NCBI RefSeq assembly: GCF_022760995.1
Contig: NZ_JAKWJO010000001.1
Coordinates: 248,001 to 312,000 of the forward strand
Length of the DNA: 64,000 bases
Reading direction: 5' to 3'
Origin: Dyella sedimenti
GTDB lineage: Bacteria; Pseudomonadota; Gammaproteobacteria; Xanthomonadales; Rhodanobacteraceae
Shown here: one piece after another, positions 10,566 through 19,201 of the stretch
Layout of the letters: the number at the start of each line of letters is the position of its first letter
How positions within the stretch are numbered: the stretch's first letter is position 1
Notes under the pieces: model-generated
What the model saw: the letters and a program-made list of their open reading frames with translations, nothing else
What the model was told of the DNA's origin: nothing
Databases searched by the model: none
Position numbers and translations under genes: made by a program

Positions 10566-12656
10566 ATGTCTCTCCGTTCGCCATCCCTCTCTTTCATGAG
10601 CCGCCGTCGCCTGGCGGCCTGCCTGTGCGCCGCGCTCGCCGCACCGGCCATGGCGCAAAGCCATGAACCCTCCCATCGCGACGCCAAGGACATGGAAACC
10701 GTGGTGGTGACCGCGGCCGGCTTCGAGCAGGTGATCGAGAACGCGCCCGCCAGCATTTCCGTGATTACCCGGCCGGAGCTGGAAAAGCGTCCGTTCCACG
10801 ACCTCACCGACGCCCTGCGTGACGTGGAGGGCGTGAGCATCACCGGCCCGGCCGGCGAGCGCGACATCTTCATGCGCGGCATGCCGGGGCAGTACACGCT
10901 GATCCTGGTGGACGGCAAGCGCCAGAGCACGCGCGACAGCCGCACCAACGGCAATTCGGGTTTCGAGCAGAGCTTCATCCCGCCGCTGGAGGCGATCGAG
11001 CGCATCGAGGTGGTGCGCGGACCGATGTCCTCACTGTACGGCTCGGACGCCATGGGAGGTGTCATCAACATCATCACGCGCAAGGTTCCCCGCCACTGGG
11101 GCGGCTCGCTGGGCATGGACTACACCGTGCAGCAGCACGGCGACTCGGGCGATGCCTGGCAAGGGCAGTTCTACCTCGGCGGCCCGCTGGCCGGCGAGCA
11201 GATCGGGCTGCAACTATGGGGCCGCCGCTACCAGCGCCAGGAGGACGGCATCCTCAATGGCTATCCCGGCTCGCGCGAGGGCGACGTCACCGCGCGCCTG
11301 GCGCTCGCACCCAGCAAGCAGCAGGAAGTGCTGCTGGAGGCCAGCCATGAAAGCGTGCGCCGCGAGAACCATGGCGGCGACACGCTGGCCGCCAATGCCG
11401 CCGACACCTACAACCGCAACCCGCGCAACCGTTGGTCGGCGTCGCATGCCGGGCGCTGGTCGTGGGGCCAGTCCGACCTGGCGCTATACCAGGAAACGGC
11501 GCGGCGTCTCAGCTACACCCGCCAGGCCAGCGCGATGGACTACCTGCGCAATGCGCGCGCCCCGGAAATCCGCAACCGCACCGCCGACGGCAAGCTGTCG
11601 CTGCCACGCGATGCGCACAACCTGGTGCTGGGCGGGCAATGGCGGAAAGGCCGCCTGGTCGACCAGAACCCAGGCCACCGCACGGGCCGCGACGAGCGTT
11701 TCAGCATCACCCAGAGCGCCGCCTTCGCCGAGGACGAATGGCAACTGGCCCAGCGCTTCGCGCTTACCGGCGGGGTACGGGTGGACCACCACGAGATCTA
11801 CGGCAACCACTGGAGTCCACGCCTGTATGGCGTATGGCATGCCACCGACGACTTCACCTTCAAGGGCGGCGTGTCGCGCGGCTTCCGCGCGCCGGAGATC
11901 CGCCAGATCGCGCCCGGCTACGCCTACACCACCGGCGGCGCGGGCTGCAGCTACGGTCCCAACGGCAACTGCGCGGTGATCATCGGCGATCCCAACCTCA
12001 AGGCCGAGACCAGCACCAGCACCGAAGTGGCCGCGCTATGGGACAACCGTGCCGGTTTCAGCACCGGCCTCACGCTGTTCCACACCGCCTTCCACGACAA
12101 GGTGACGGACGTGCAGCCGCTGGACGCCAACGGCAACTACCTGCGCTGGAGCGAGGACCCGAACTATCGCGTGTACTACTACCGCAACGTGGACAAGGCG
12201 CGCATCCGCGGCGCCGAACTCACCGCGCACTGGTCGCCGCAGCGCGCATGGACCTTCAAGGGCAACGCCACCTACACCGATTCCAAGCAGCAGAGCGGCG
12301 ACTACAAGGGCTACGCGCTGGCGCGCACGCCCAAGTGGCTGGGCAATGCGCGCATGGACTGGAACGCCACCCGCCGCTTCAGCCTGTGGGCCGCCGCCAA
12401 CTACCATGGCAAGGAGATCAATGCGCAGCTGCGCACCGGCAGCGCGGGCCGGCCGATCACCACGCCCGACGGCCGCACGGTGCGCGAGTACGGTTCCTAC
12501 GCCACCGCCGACCTGGGCCTGTCCTGGCGGGTCAACCACGGCACCACGCTGAACGCGGCGCTGTACAACCTCACCGACCGCCGCCTGGCCTATGACGACT
12601 ACAACAATATCGACGACGGCCGCCGCCTGTGGGTGGGCGTGAACGTGCAGCTATGA
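10566..12656 (+). CDS. TonB-dependent ferric siderophore receptor (FepA/CirA-like)
   Basis: 696 residues from an ATG preceded by AAGGAG at a 6-base spacing. A signal peptide ends at MAQ. A plug domain follows (VVVTAAGFEQVIENAPASIS as TonB box region, EVVRGPMSSLYGSDAMGGVINIITRK near 170), then a 22-strand barrel ending in the usual aromatic-poor C-terminus VGVNVQL. It imports ferric, probably catecholate, siderophore across the outer membrane. Its stop overlaps the esterase start (ATGA). The Fur box upstream indicates iron repression. No siderophore synthesis genes are in the window, so it may serve xenosiderophores. Confidence 0.9.
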   Translation: MSLRSPSLSFMSRRRLAACLCAALAAPAMAQSHEPSHRDAKDMETVVVTAAGFEQVIENAPASISVITRPELEKRPFHDLTDALRDVEGVSITGPAGERDIFMRGMPGQYTLILVDGKRQSTRDSRTNGNSGFEQSFIPPLEAIERIEVVRGPMSSLYGSDAMGGVINIITRKVPRHWGGSLGMDYTVQQHGDSGDAWQGQFYLGGPLAGEQIGLQLWGRRYQRQEDGILNGYPGSREGDVTARLALAPSKQQEVLLEASHESVRRENHGGDTLAANAADTYNRNPRNRWSASHAGRWSWGQSDLALYQETARRLSYTRQASAMDYLRNARAPEIRNRTADGKLSLPRDAHNLVLGGQWRKGRLVDQNPGHRTGRDERFSITQSAAFAEDEWQLAQRFALTGGVRVDHHEIYGNHWSPRLYGVWHATDDFTFKGGVSRGFRAPEIRQIAPGYAYTTGGAGCSYGPNGNCAVIIGDPNLKAETSTSTEVAALWDNRAGFSTGLTLFHTAFHDKVTDVQPLDANGNYLRWSEDPNYRVYYYRNVDKARIRGAELTAHWSPQRAWTFKGNATYTDSKQQSGDYKGYALARTPKWLGNARMDWNATRRFSLWAAANYHGKEINAQLRTGSAGRPITTPDGRTVREYGSYATADLGLSWRVNHGTTLNAALYNLTDRRLAYDDYNNIDDGRRLWVGVNVQL

Positions 12657-13567
12657 GTGCAAGGTGCCGGCTCGGGGCGGCCTTCGTCGCCATATTGCTC
12701 ATGCCCTTGGCCCTGGCACAGCGCTTCGATGCCATGCGCCCGCCCGCTGCCCAGCCGCCGGCCGAGGCGGTGGGCGTCGATGCATCGCGCCTTGCCATCC
12801 TGTCCATGGAGGGGCCGGAAGGGCATCGCTATCGCATCCAGGTCGTCGCCATCGGCCCACCGCCGGCGGGCGGCTATCCGGTGCTGTACCTGCTCGACGG
12901 CAATGCCGCGATGGCCGCGCTGACGGCGGCGGACCATGCATCGCCCTTGCGCGGCGGCGTGCTGCTGGTGGCGGTGGGCTACGACACCGACGCCTATTTC
13001 GACGCCACGGCGCGCGCGCTGGACTACACCCCGCCTCGGCGCGATGGGCAGCCCGCGCTCGATCCGCGCGTGCCTGGCCGGCGCGGCGGCGGCGCCGATG
13101 CCTTCCTCGATTTCGTCCAGCAACGGCTGATGCCGCGCGTGGCCGCCGCATGGCCGGTGGATCCGCAACGGCAAGGCATCTGGGGCCATTCCTACGGCGG
13201 CCTGCTGGCGCTGCACGCGCTGTACACGCGGCCCGGCCTGTTCGCCTTCCATGCGGCGGCCAGCCCCGCGCTGGGCTGGCAGGCGCCGCTGATGGACGAG
13301 GAAGCCGATGCCTTTGTCGCCGGCGCACCCCGCGCCAAGACCCGGCTGCTGCTGATGGCCGGCGGGGCGGAGCAGCGCCGGGACGCGCCATCGACCCCGG
13401 CCGCGCCGATGCCCGCGCAGTCCTTGGCCGGGCGGCTACGCGGCGTACCTGGCCTGCGGGTGGAGTGGCGGCTGTTTACCGGATTGAGCCACGGCGAGGC
13501 GTTCAGCGCGTCGCTGGGGCCAGCGATCCGGGCGTTCCTGGACGAGCCGGGGGATGGTCCCGGATAA
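12653..13567 (+). CDS. Periplasmic alpha/beta-hydrolase, IroE-like siderophore esterase
   Basis: 304 residues; the start ATG overlaps the receptor stop, so the two are translationally coupled. A signal peptide (MSARCRLGAAFVAILLMPLALA) puts it in the periplasm, as for IroE. VLYLLDGNAAM is the oxyanion/HGG-like region of the esterase D/Fes group. GHSYGGLLALH holds the nucleophile Ser, and GLSHGEAF the catalytic His. The likely role is hydrolysis of a tri-lactone-type catecholate siderophore after uptake by the adjacent receptor. A general esterase role cannot be excluded. The 3' end overlaps the convergent lipoprotein gene by 65 bases. Confidence 0.78.
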   Translation: MSARCRLGAAFVAILLMPLALAQRFDAMRPPAAQPPAEAVGVDASRLAILSMEGPEGHRYRIQVVAIGPPPAGGYPVLYLLDGNAAMAALTAADHASPLRGGVLLVAVGYDTDAYFDATARALDYTPPRRDGQPALDPRVPGRRGGGADAFLDFVQQRLMPRVAAAWPVDPQRQGIWGHSYGGLLALHALYTRPGLFAFHAAASPALGWQAPLMDEEADAFVAGAPRAKTRLLLMAGGAEQRRDAPSTPAAPMPAQSLAGRLRGVPGLRVEWRLFTGLSHGEAFSASLGPAIRAFLDEPGDGPG

Positions 13568-14447
13568 ACGCCAGGATGTCCTCCAGCGTCGGCGCATCCG
13601 CACGCAGCGGGCGCGACAGCGCGAACAGCAGCGACTCGTGGCCCACGCCGGGATACAGCCTCAGCGTTGCCTCCTCGTTCCGCAGCAGCATGGCGCGATG
13701 CAGGGCGATGGCGTTGGCGGGAGACACCTCGTCGTCGTCGATGCCTTGCAGCAACAGCATCGGCGGCTCGGCGCCGCGCACATGGGCGATGGGTTCGGCG
13801 CGCCGCTGCTCGGCGGGCGTATCGCCGAAGGCCTCGCGCATGTCCTGGTCGCGCGTGGCGGTGATCGGCACGAAGGCATAGCAGCCGGCCAGGCCGATCA
13901 AGCCGGCCAGGTCGCCGGGCCGCATCCCCCGCGCGCCCAGCCAGGACGGATCGGTGGCCAGCAGCGCGGCGATCTGCCCGCCGGCCGAATGGCCCATCAC
14001 GAACACGTCGTCCGGATCGCCGCCCAGCGCCGCCGCATGCGCACGTGTCCAGGCCACCGCCCCGGCGGCATCCCGCATGAAGCCGTCCAGCCGCACCTGC
14101 GGCACCTTGCGGTAATCGGGAATCACCACCAGCACGCCATGCGCCGCCAGCGCCGTGCCCACGAAGCGATACCACGCCCGCTCGCCATGCGCCCAACTGC
14201 CGCCGTAGAAGAACACCACCACGGGGGCGTGGTCCGCATGCGCGGGCCGGTAGACGTCCAGGGCCAGGCCATGCGCCGCATCGAACACGATGCCGTGCTG
14301 CCCCGTGATGTCCTCGTGCTGGTCGGTGGCGTTGAGCCCGGCGAACAGGGTGGCCTCGCAGCCGGCAAGCGGCAGGCAGATGCAGGCGATCAACGCCATG
14401 AGCGCTGCCCTCGGCCGTGCCATCCGGTTGGGGCGGAATCGCAGCAT
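13503..14447 (-). CDS. Lipoprotein alpha/beta-hydrolase (carboxylesterase-like)
   Basis: About 314 residues from the ATG at 14447 (a second ATG at 14423 is equally possible; neither has a clear ribosome site). The lipobox LAGC follows a hydrophobic signal, so it is likely membrane anchored. The family motifs are VFFYGGSWAHGE (oxyanion hole), GHSAGGQIAALLA (nucleophile), GIDDDEVSP (acid) and GVGHESLL (His). It resembles BD-FAE/kynurenine-formamidase-like carboxylesterases. The substrate is unknown. The large 3' overlap with the IroE-like gene on the other strand is unusual. Confidence 0.8.
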   Translation of the reverse strand: MLRFRPNRMARPRAALMALIACICLPLAGCEATLFAGLNATDQHEDITGQHGIVFDAAHGLALDVYRPAHADHAPVVVFFYGGSWAHGERAWYRFVGTALAAHGVLVVIPDYRKVPQVRLDGFMRDAAGAVAWTRAHAAALGGDPDDVFVMGHSAGGQIAALLATDPSWLGARGMRPGDLAGLIGLAGCYAFVPITATRDQDMREAFGDTPAEQRRAEPIAHVRGAEPPMLLLQGIDDDEVSPANAIALHRAMLLRNEEATLRLYPGVGHESLLFALSRPLRADAPTLEDILAFIRDHPPARPGTPGSLAPATR

Positions 14448-14756
14448 AGGGTCGTTTCGGCAGGCAAAGCCGGATGATGCCCTGAAGCCGGGCGCAAGGG
14501 TTTGCGTCTTTATTGTTAATTGTTTGACGTGGAACACGCCACGTCATCAAAGCGATTGCGCCGACACGAATATGAGCCGGATGGATATATCGAACGGCGG
14601 CCTCGTGCTGCGAATCTGCTTGATGGCGCGTGTGTCGATGTATCTGTGGCGAAGGGACACGGCCGCACCGCCATCGGCGTCCGGGGTCTTTCTCCGAGTC
14701 CACCACCGCAGACGCGACCTCGAAAGGACTCGATTCGACAAGGTTAGGGAGTGGGA
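14448..14756. other. Divergent intergenic region
   Basis: This lies between the lipoprotein hydrolase and the CsgG-like gene. It is locally AT-richer and contains the perfect inverted repeat at 14525-14546. A short open frame in it has low third-position GC and no ribosome site, so no gene is called. Confidence 0.45.
14525..14546. promoter_or_regulatory. Perfect 8-bp inverted repeat, possible operator
   Basis: TGACGTGG-AACACG-CCACGTCA sits in the divergent promoter region, 79 bases from the hydrolase start and 211 bases from the CsgG-like start. The spacing and AT-rich surroundings fit a dimeric regulator site. No T-run follows, so it is not a good terminator. Confidence 0.35.
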
Positions 14757-15728
14757 ATGAAAAGCAATGGGAAACTCGGGGCAGCCATGGCGGCCCTGTG
14801 CGGTGTTGTGGCGACAGCGGCAGGCTGCAGCACTATGGACATGAAGGGCGCCACGCAAAGCGTGGACGATCAGCGCAAGGCGCAGGAGGCGCAGATCCCG
14901 GTATGCACCCGCAAGCTGGGCACGGTGGCGGTCAACGAGCCCGAGGCCGCCAACAACTGGTGGACCGGCCAGCAACTGCCGGCGCCGTCCAAGCTCATCA
15001 AGGTATTCGTCAGCAAGTCCGGCTGCTTCACCCTGGTCGACCGCGGGGCGGGCATGGATGCTGCCCTGCGTGAACGCGCATTGGCCTCGGGCGGCGAGTT
15101 GCGCGCGCAGTCCAACCTCGGCAAGGGCCAGGTGAAGGCGGCCGACTACGTGCTGGTGCCGGACCTGGTGTCGAGCAACCGCGACGCGGGCGGCAGTTCG
15201 ATCGGTGGCCTGCTCGGGGGCCTGGTGGGCGGAAGCGCCGGCGCCATCGCCAGCAACGTCAACTTCTCGACCAAGACCGCCGACGTCGTGCTGACCCTGA
15301 CCGACGTGCGCTCCTCCGAACAGGTGGCCATGACCGAAGGCAGCGCGAAAAAAACCGACATCGGCTTTGGCGCGGGCGGCGCGCTGTTCGGCGGTTCCGG
15401 CCTGGGGGCCGCCGGTGTCGGCGGCTATGCCAACACCACCATCGGCCAGGTCATCACCATGGCCTACCTGCTGGCCTACACCGAGATGGTGACGCAGCTG
15501 GGCGGCCTCTCCGGCAATGCGGCCCAGGCCAACGCCAGGCAGTCGGTGACGGTAACGGCGAAGGGGCGCCTGCTCGCCACGGCATCCGGGGGCAAGCCCG
15601 TACGCGACGTCACGCCCGGCTTGACGCTCTATCCCACCGGCAGCAAGCAGGGCGCGATGTGGGAAGTCGAGGACGAGCTGGGCAACAAGGGCTGGATCAA
15701 TTCCACCTTGCTCGAGCTTTCCAAGTGA
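14757..15728 (+). CDS. CsgG/HfaB-like outer-membrane lipoprotein
   Basis: 323 residues from the ATG preceded by AGGGAG; a GTG six bases earlier is less likely. The signal peptide ends with AAGC (lipobox). The body has the CsgG-family layout: LGTVAVNEPEA, FVSKSGCFTLVDRG, GKGQVKAADYVLVPDLV and a Gly-rich segment (GGLLGGLVGGSAGA). The last 60 residues (VTPGLTLYPTGSK...LGNKGWINSTLLELSK) look like an SH3-type domain. CsgG proteins form secretion pores or envelope assemblies. No curli genes are nearby, so the exported partner is unknown. Confidence 0.78.
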   Translation: MKSNGKLGAAMAALCGVVATAAGCSTMDMKGATQSVDDQRKAQEAQIPVCTRKLGTVAVNEPEAANNWWTGQQLPAPSKLIKVFVSKSGCFTLVDRGAGMDAALRERALASGGELRAQSNLGKGQVKAADYVLVPDLVSSNRDAGGSSIGGLLGGLVGGSAGAIASNVNFSTKTADVVLTLTDVRSSEQVAMTEGSAKKTDIGFGAGGALFGGSGLGAAGVGGYANTTIGQVITMAYLLAYTEMVTQLGGLSGNAAQANARQSVTVTAKGRLLATASGGKPVRDVTPGLTLYPTGSKQGAMWEVEDELGNKGWINSTLLELSK

Positions 15729-15813
15729 CCTTTGCTTCACCGGGCCGGGTCTGCGGTCCGGTGAAGCCCCTTGCAGCGGGATGGACCGACTTGGCCCAAA
15801 GCCTTGCCCTCTC

Positions 15814-15885
15814 TGTAGGAGCGCACCCAGTGCGCGACCGGGACAAGGAAGCAACAGCGGTCGCGCACAGGGTGCGCTCCCACAG
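15814..15885. repeat. REP-like inverted pair, copy 2
   Basis: TGTAGGAGCGCACCCAGTGCGCGACC faces GGTCGCGCACAGGGTGCGCTCCCACA across about 20 bases. It lies between the convergent CsgG-like gene and dusB and may act as a bidirectional transcript end. Confidence 0.88.
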
Positions 15886-15902
15886 GGAAGAGATTCGACC
15901 GC

Positions 15903-16889
15903 TCAGGCCGCCAGCCGCTCTCCGGCGTCCAGCGCGGCGAAATACTCGCGGGTCAGGCGCAGTTGTTCGACGGCGCTTTCGGCGCGGTTCACCACTTCGC
16001 GGAAGGCGGCGTTCTCCGGGCGGTCCTTCGCATACCAGCCCAGGTGCTTGCGCGCGATGCGCACGCCCTGCTGCTCGCCGTAGAAGGCGTACAACTGCTC
16101 CAGGTGATGGAGCAGGATCGCGCCTACCTCGTCCGGTGCCGGCTCGGGCAGCAATTCGCCGGTGGCGAGGTAATGGGCGATCTCGCGGAAGATCCACGGC
16201 CGGCCCTGGGCACCGCGCCCGATCATCACCGCGTCGGCGCCGGTGGCGTCGAGCACGCGCTTTGCCTGCCTGGGCGCAAGCACGTCGCCATTGGCCAGCA
16301 CCGGGATGCGGATGGCCGACTTCACCGCGGCGATCGTTTCGTACTCCGCCTCGCCCTCGTACTTGTCCGCGCGCGTGCGGCCGTGCACGGCGAGGGCGGC
16401 GATGCCGGCATCCTCGGCGATCCTGGCGATGGTCAGCGCATTCCTGTTTTGTCGATCCCAGCCGGTGCGGATCTTCAGCGTCACCGGCACGTCCACCGCA
16501 TCCACCACGGCCTTGACGATGCGCGCCACCAGCGGCTCGTCCTGCAGCAGCGCGGAGCCCGACCACACGTTGCACACCTTCTTGGCCGGGCAGCCCATGT
16601 TGATGTCGATGATCTGCGCGCCGTGGTCCGCGTTGTAGCGCGCGGCCTCGGCCAGCATGGCCGGGTCGTAGCCGGCGATCTGCACGCTGACCGGCTCGGG
16701 CTCGCCCGCGTGGTCCATGCGCTGGCGCGACTTGCGCGTCTGCCATAGGCGCGGGTCCGAATGGGTCATCTCCGACACGGCCAGGCCCGCGCCCAGCCGT
16801 TTGCACAGCAGGCGGAACGGTTTGTCGGTGACCCCGGCCATGGGCGCGAGCACCACGGGCGGGTCGATGCGGTAGGGGCCGATCTGCAT
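15903..16889 (-). CDS. dusB: tRNA-dihydrouridine synthase B
   Basis: 328 residues with the Dus signature throughout. It starts MQIGPYRIDPPVVLAPMAGVTD (FMN binding), has INMGCPAKKV with the catalytic Cys, and has KIRTGWD, AVHGRTR and GRGAQGRPWIF. The enzyme reduces uridine to dihydrouridine in tRNA D-loops using NADPH and FMN. The sequence matches the DusB branch. In many gammaproteobacteria dusB is followed by fis in one operon. Here it ends at a REP element with no fis downstream. Confidence 0.93.
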   Translation of the reverse strand: MQIGPYRIDPPVVLAPMAGVTDKPFRLLCKRLGAGLAVSEMTHSDPRLWQTRKSRQRMDHAGEPEPVSVQIAGYDPAMLAEAARYNADHGAQIIDINMGCPAKKVCNVWSGSALLQDEPLVARIVKAVVDAVDVPVTLKIRTGWDRQNRNALTIARIAEDAGIAALAVHGRTRADKYEGEAEYETIAAVKSAIRIPVLANGDVLAPRQAKRVLDATGADAVMIGRGAQGRPWIFREIAHYLATGELLPEPAPDEVGAILLHHLEQLYAFYGEQQGVRIARKHLGWYAKDRPENAAFREVVNRAESAVEQLRLTREYFAALDAGERLAA

Positions 16890-16919
16890 CGGGCTATTGT
16901 AGCGGGCGGCAAGACACCA

Positions 16920-16996
16920 TGTAGGAGCGCACCCAGTGCGCGACCGGCCTGGCCTCTCGCTCCACTCGCCTATCGCGCACTGGGTGCGCTCCTACA
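16920..16996. repeat. REP-like inverted pair, copy 3
   Basis: TGTAGGAGCGCACCCAGTGC faces GCACTGGGTGCGCTCCTACA with a spacer of about 35 bases. It lies between nupG (reading toward it) and the dusB start, just beyond the nupG stop. Confidence 0.88.
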
Positions 16997-17009
16997 GCAA
17001 GCTCGCGCG

Positions 17010-18272
17010 TCAGTGAACGGTCTTGGCGGCCAGAGTCCGCGCCGGATCATGCTTGTGCTTGAACAGCAGCATGAACAGCACCGCCACGATCAACGAGTAG
17101 CTCGCGAAGGTGATCCAGATACCGTGCCAGTCCTTGCCCTGGTCCGGATGGGTGAAGAACGCCTGAATCACCAGGCCGCTGATCGAGCTGCCCAGCACCG
17201 CGCCGATGCCGTTGGTCATCAGCATGAACAGGCCCTGCGCGCTGGCGCGGATGGACGGGTCGCTCTGGCCCTCCACGAACAGCGAGCCGGAGATGTTGAA
17301 GAAGTCGAACGCCATGCCGTAGACGATGCACGAGAGCACGATCATCCACAGCCCCGGGCCGGGGTTGCCGTAGGCGAACAGGCCGAAGCGCAGCGTCCAG
17401 GCCAGCATGCTGATCAGCATCACCGTCTTGATGCCGAAGCGGCGCAGGAAGAACGGGATGGCCAGGATGAACAGCGTTTCGGAAATCTGCGAGATGGACA
17501 TGATGATGGCCGGGTAGCGCACCGCCACCAGGTCCTTGTACGCGTCCATCCTGGCGAAATCGTGCAGGAAGGTGTCGCCGTAGGCGTTGGTCAGCTGCAG
17601 CGCCGCGCCCAGCAGCATGGCGAAGATGAAGAAGATCGCCATGCGCGCGTCGCGGAACAGCTTGAACGAGGTGAGCCCGAGGGTGTCCAGCCATGACGGC
17701 TGCGCGCTGCGCTGGAAGCGCGGCGGGCAGGGCGGCAGGGTGAAGGCGTACAGGCCCAGCAGCAGCGCCGCGCCGGAGGCCACGTAGAACTGGCCCGAGG
17801 AGGTTTCCAGGTGCAGCAGGCTCACCGTCCACAGCGCGGCGATGAAGCCCACCGTGCCCCATACGCGGATCGGCGGATAGTCGCGGATGATGTCCTTGCC
17901 GTCGCTCTTGAGCGCGTTGTAGGCCACCGTGATAGAGAGCGAGATGGTGGGCATGTAGAACATCATGTTCAGCAGCATCACCCAGAACATCAGGCCCGGC
18001 GACCGCATCATCGGCACGCAGAACAGGATGGCCGCGCCGCACAGGTGGAAAATGCCGTAGAGCTTTTCCGCGTTGATGTACTTGTCCGCGATCACGCCCG
18101 CGATGGAGGGCATGAACAGCGAGGCGATGCCCATGGTGGAGAAGATCGCGCCGAACTGCGCGCCGGACCACTGCTTGGTCTGGAACCAGTACGCGCCGAT
18201 GGTGAGCAGCCACGACCCCCACACGAAGAATTGCAGGAAGTTCATCGCGATCAGGCGCAGTCGGAGATTCAT
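17010..18272 (-). CDS. nupG: Nucleoside:H+ symporter, NupG family
   Basis: 420 residues with about 12 membrane segments. The start MNLRLRLIAMNFLQFFVWGSWL aligns with E. coli NupG; an in-frame TTG at 18293 would add 7 residues. Conserved stretches include FPPIRVWGTVGFI-like (here YPPIRVWGTVGFIAALW), SISQISETLFILAIPFFL, YGMAFDFFNISGSLFVE and IRASAQGLFMLMTNG. These place it in the nucleoside-specific MFS branch (NupG/XapB). It imports nucleosides across the inner membrane using the proton gradient. It is transcribed alone and ends at a REP element. Confidence 0.9.
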   Translation of the reverse strand: MNLRLRLIAMNFLQFFVWGSWLLTIGAYWFQTKQWSGAQFGAIFSTMGIASLFMPSIAGVIADKYINAEKLYGIFHLCGAAILFCVPMMRSPGLMFWVMLLNMMFYMPTISLSITVAYNALKSDGKDIIRDYPPIRVWGTVGFIAALWTVSLLHLETSSGQFYVASGAALLLGLYAFTLPPCPPRFQRSAQPSWLDTLGLTSFKLFRDARMAIFFIFAMLLGAALQLTNAYGDTFLHDFARMDAYKDLVAVRYPAIIMSISQISETLFILAIPFFLRRFGIKTVMLISMLAWTLRFGLFAYGNPGPGLWMIVLSCIVYGMAFDFFNISGSLFVEGQSDPSIRASAQGLFMLMTNGIGAVLGSSISGLVIQAFFTHPDQGKDWHGIWITFASYSLIVAVLFMLLFKHKHDPARTLAAKTVH

Positions 18273-18498
18273 CGGCGTGTTCGTCGTGGTCAAGGCAAGT
18301 GGTGATCGGTCGGGGAAGGCGCACGCCGGTCGTCAGGCCGGGCGTGGCCGGGCCTGTCCTGGCGAACCGGAAATCCCCTGGGCGGCCGGAAACAGGCTCC
18401 GGCCGTGTCAAAATAGCGGCTCAGCCTAGAGGAACCACCGTGCCGGCGACAAGCTGCGTCGCCGCGCGGAAGCGCGTTCCGTCGCCGTGGAGAGTCGT

Positions 18499-19125
18499 GT
18501 GAGCCTGTTCCTGACCATCGCCGTGGTGCACCTGGTGGCCCTGATGAGCCCCGGCCCGGATTTCTTCTTCGTGTCGCAGACCGCCGTGAGCCGCGCGCGC
18601 CGCCAGGCCCTGTTCGGCGTCGTCGGCATCACCCTGGGCGTGCTGGTGTGGTCGGCGCTGGCGCTGGCGGGGCTGCAGTTGCTGCTGCAACGCCTGGCCT
18701 GGCTGGAACGGCTGATCTCGGTGGCCGGCGGCCTCTACCTGGCCTGGATGGGCCTGAAGATGCTGCGCGGCGTGTTGCGCGCCCCGGCCGTGGCCGGCGA
18801 GCCGCAGCAGGCATTGCAGCAGAGCGACTGGGCCACCTTGCGCGCGGGGCTGCTGACCAACCTGTCCAATCCCAAGGTGGTGATCTACTTCGGCAGCGTG
18901 TTCTCCGCCTTCCTGGGCGATGGCGTGGGGGCGGCGGCGCGCTGGGGCCTGTGGAGCATGGTGGTGATCGAGACCCTGCTGTGGTTCACCCTGGTGGCCG
19001 GCGTGTTCGCGCTGCCGGCGATGCGGCGCGGCTACCTGAGGCTATCGCGCTGGATCGACGGGCTGGCTGGCGCGGTGTTCGTGGCGTTCGGGCTGCACCT
19101 GATCTTCGCCCGGCGCGCCGGCTGA
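18499..19125 (+). CDS. rhtC: Threonine/homoserine exporter, RhtC-like (LysE family)
   Basis: 208 residues from a GTG at 18499 with GGAG six bases upstream; a GTG 12 bases earlier is also in frame. The sequence follows E. coli RhtC closely: VALMSPGPDFFFVSQTAVSR near the N-terminus, LTNLSNPKVVIYFGSVFSAF in the middle and FALPAMRRGYLRLSRWIDG near the end. Six membrane helices are expected. It exports threonine and related amino acids from the cytoplasm. Confidence 0.87.
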   Translation: MSLFLTIAVVHLVALMSPGPDFFFVSQTAVSRARRQALFGVVGITLGVLVWSALALAGLQLLLQRLAWLERLISVAGGLYLAWMGLKMLRGVLRAPAVAGEPQQALQQSDWATLRAGLLTNLSNPKVVIYFGSVFSAFLGDGVGAAARWGLWSMVVIETLLWFTLVAGVFALPAMRRGYLRLSRWIDGLAGAVFVAFGLHLIFARRAG

Positions 19126-19141
19126 GCCGGAACGTTTCCCC

Positions 19142-19201
19142 TGTAGGAGCGCACCCTGTGCGCGACCGCGGCAAGCCGATCGCGCACAGGGCGCTCCTAC
19201 A
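19142..19201. repeat. REP-like inverted pair, copy 4
   Basis: TGTAGGAGCGCACCCTGTGCGCGACC faces ATCGCGCACAGGGCGCTCCTACA. It is the most compact copy and sits between the convergent rhtC and SulP genes. Its last five bases overlap the SulP stop region. Confidence 0.88.
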
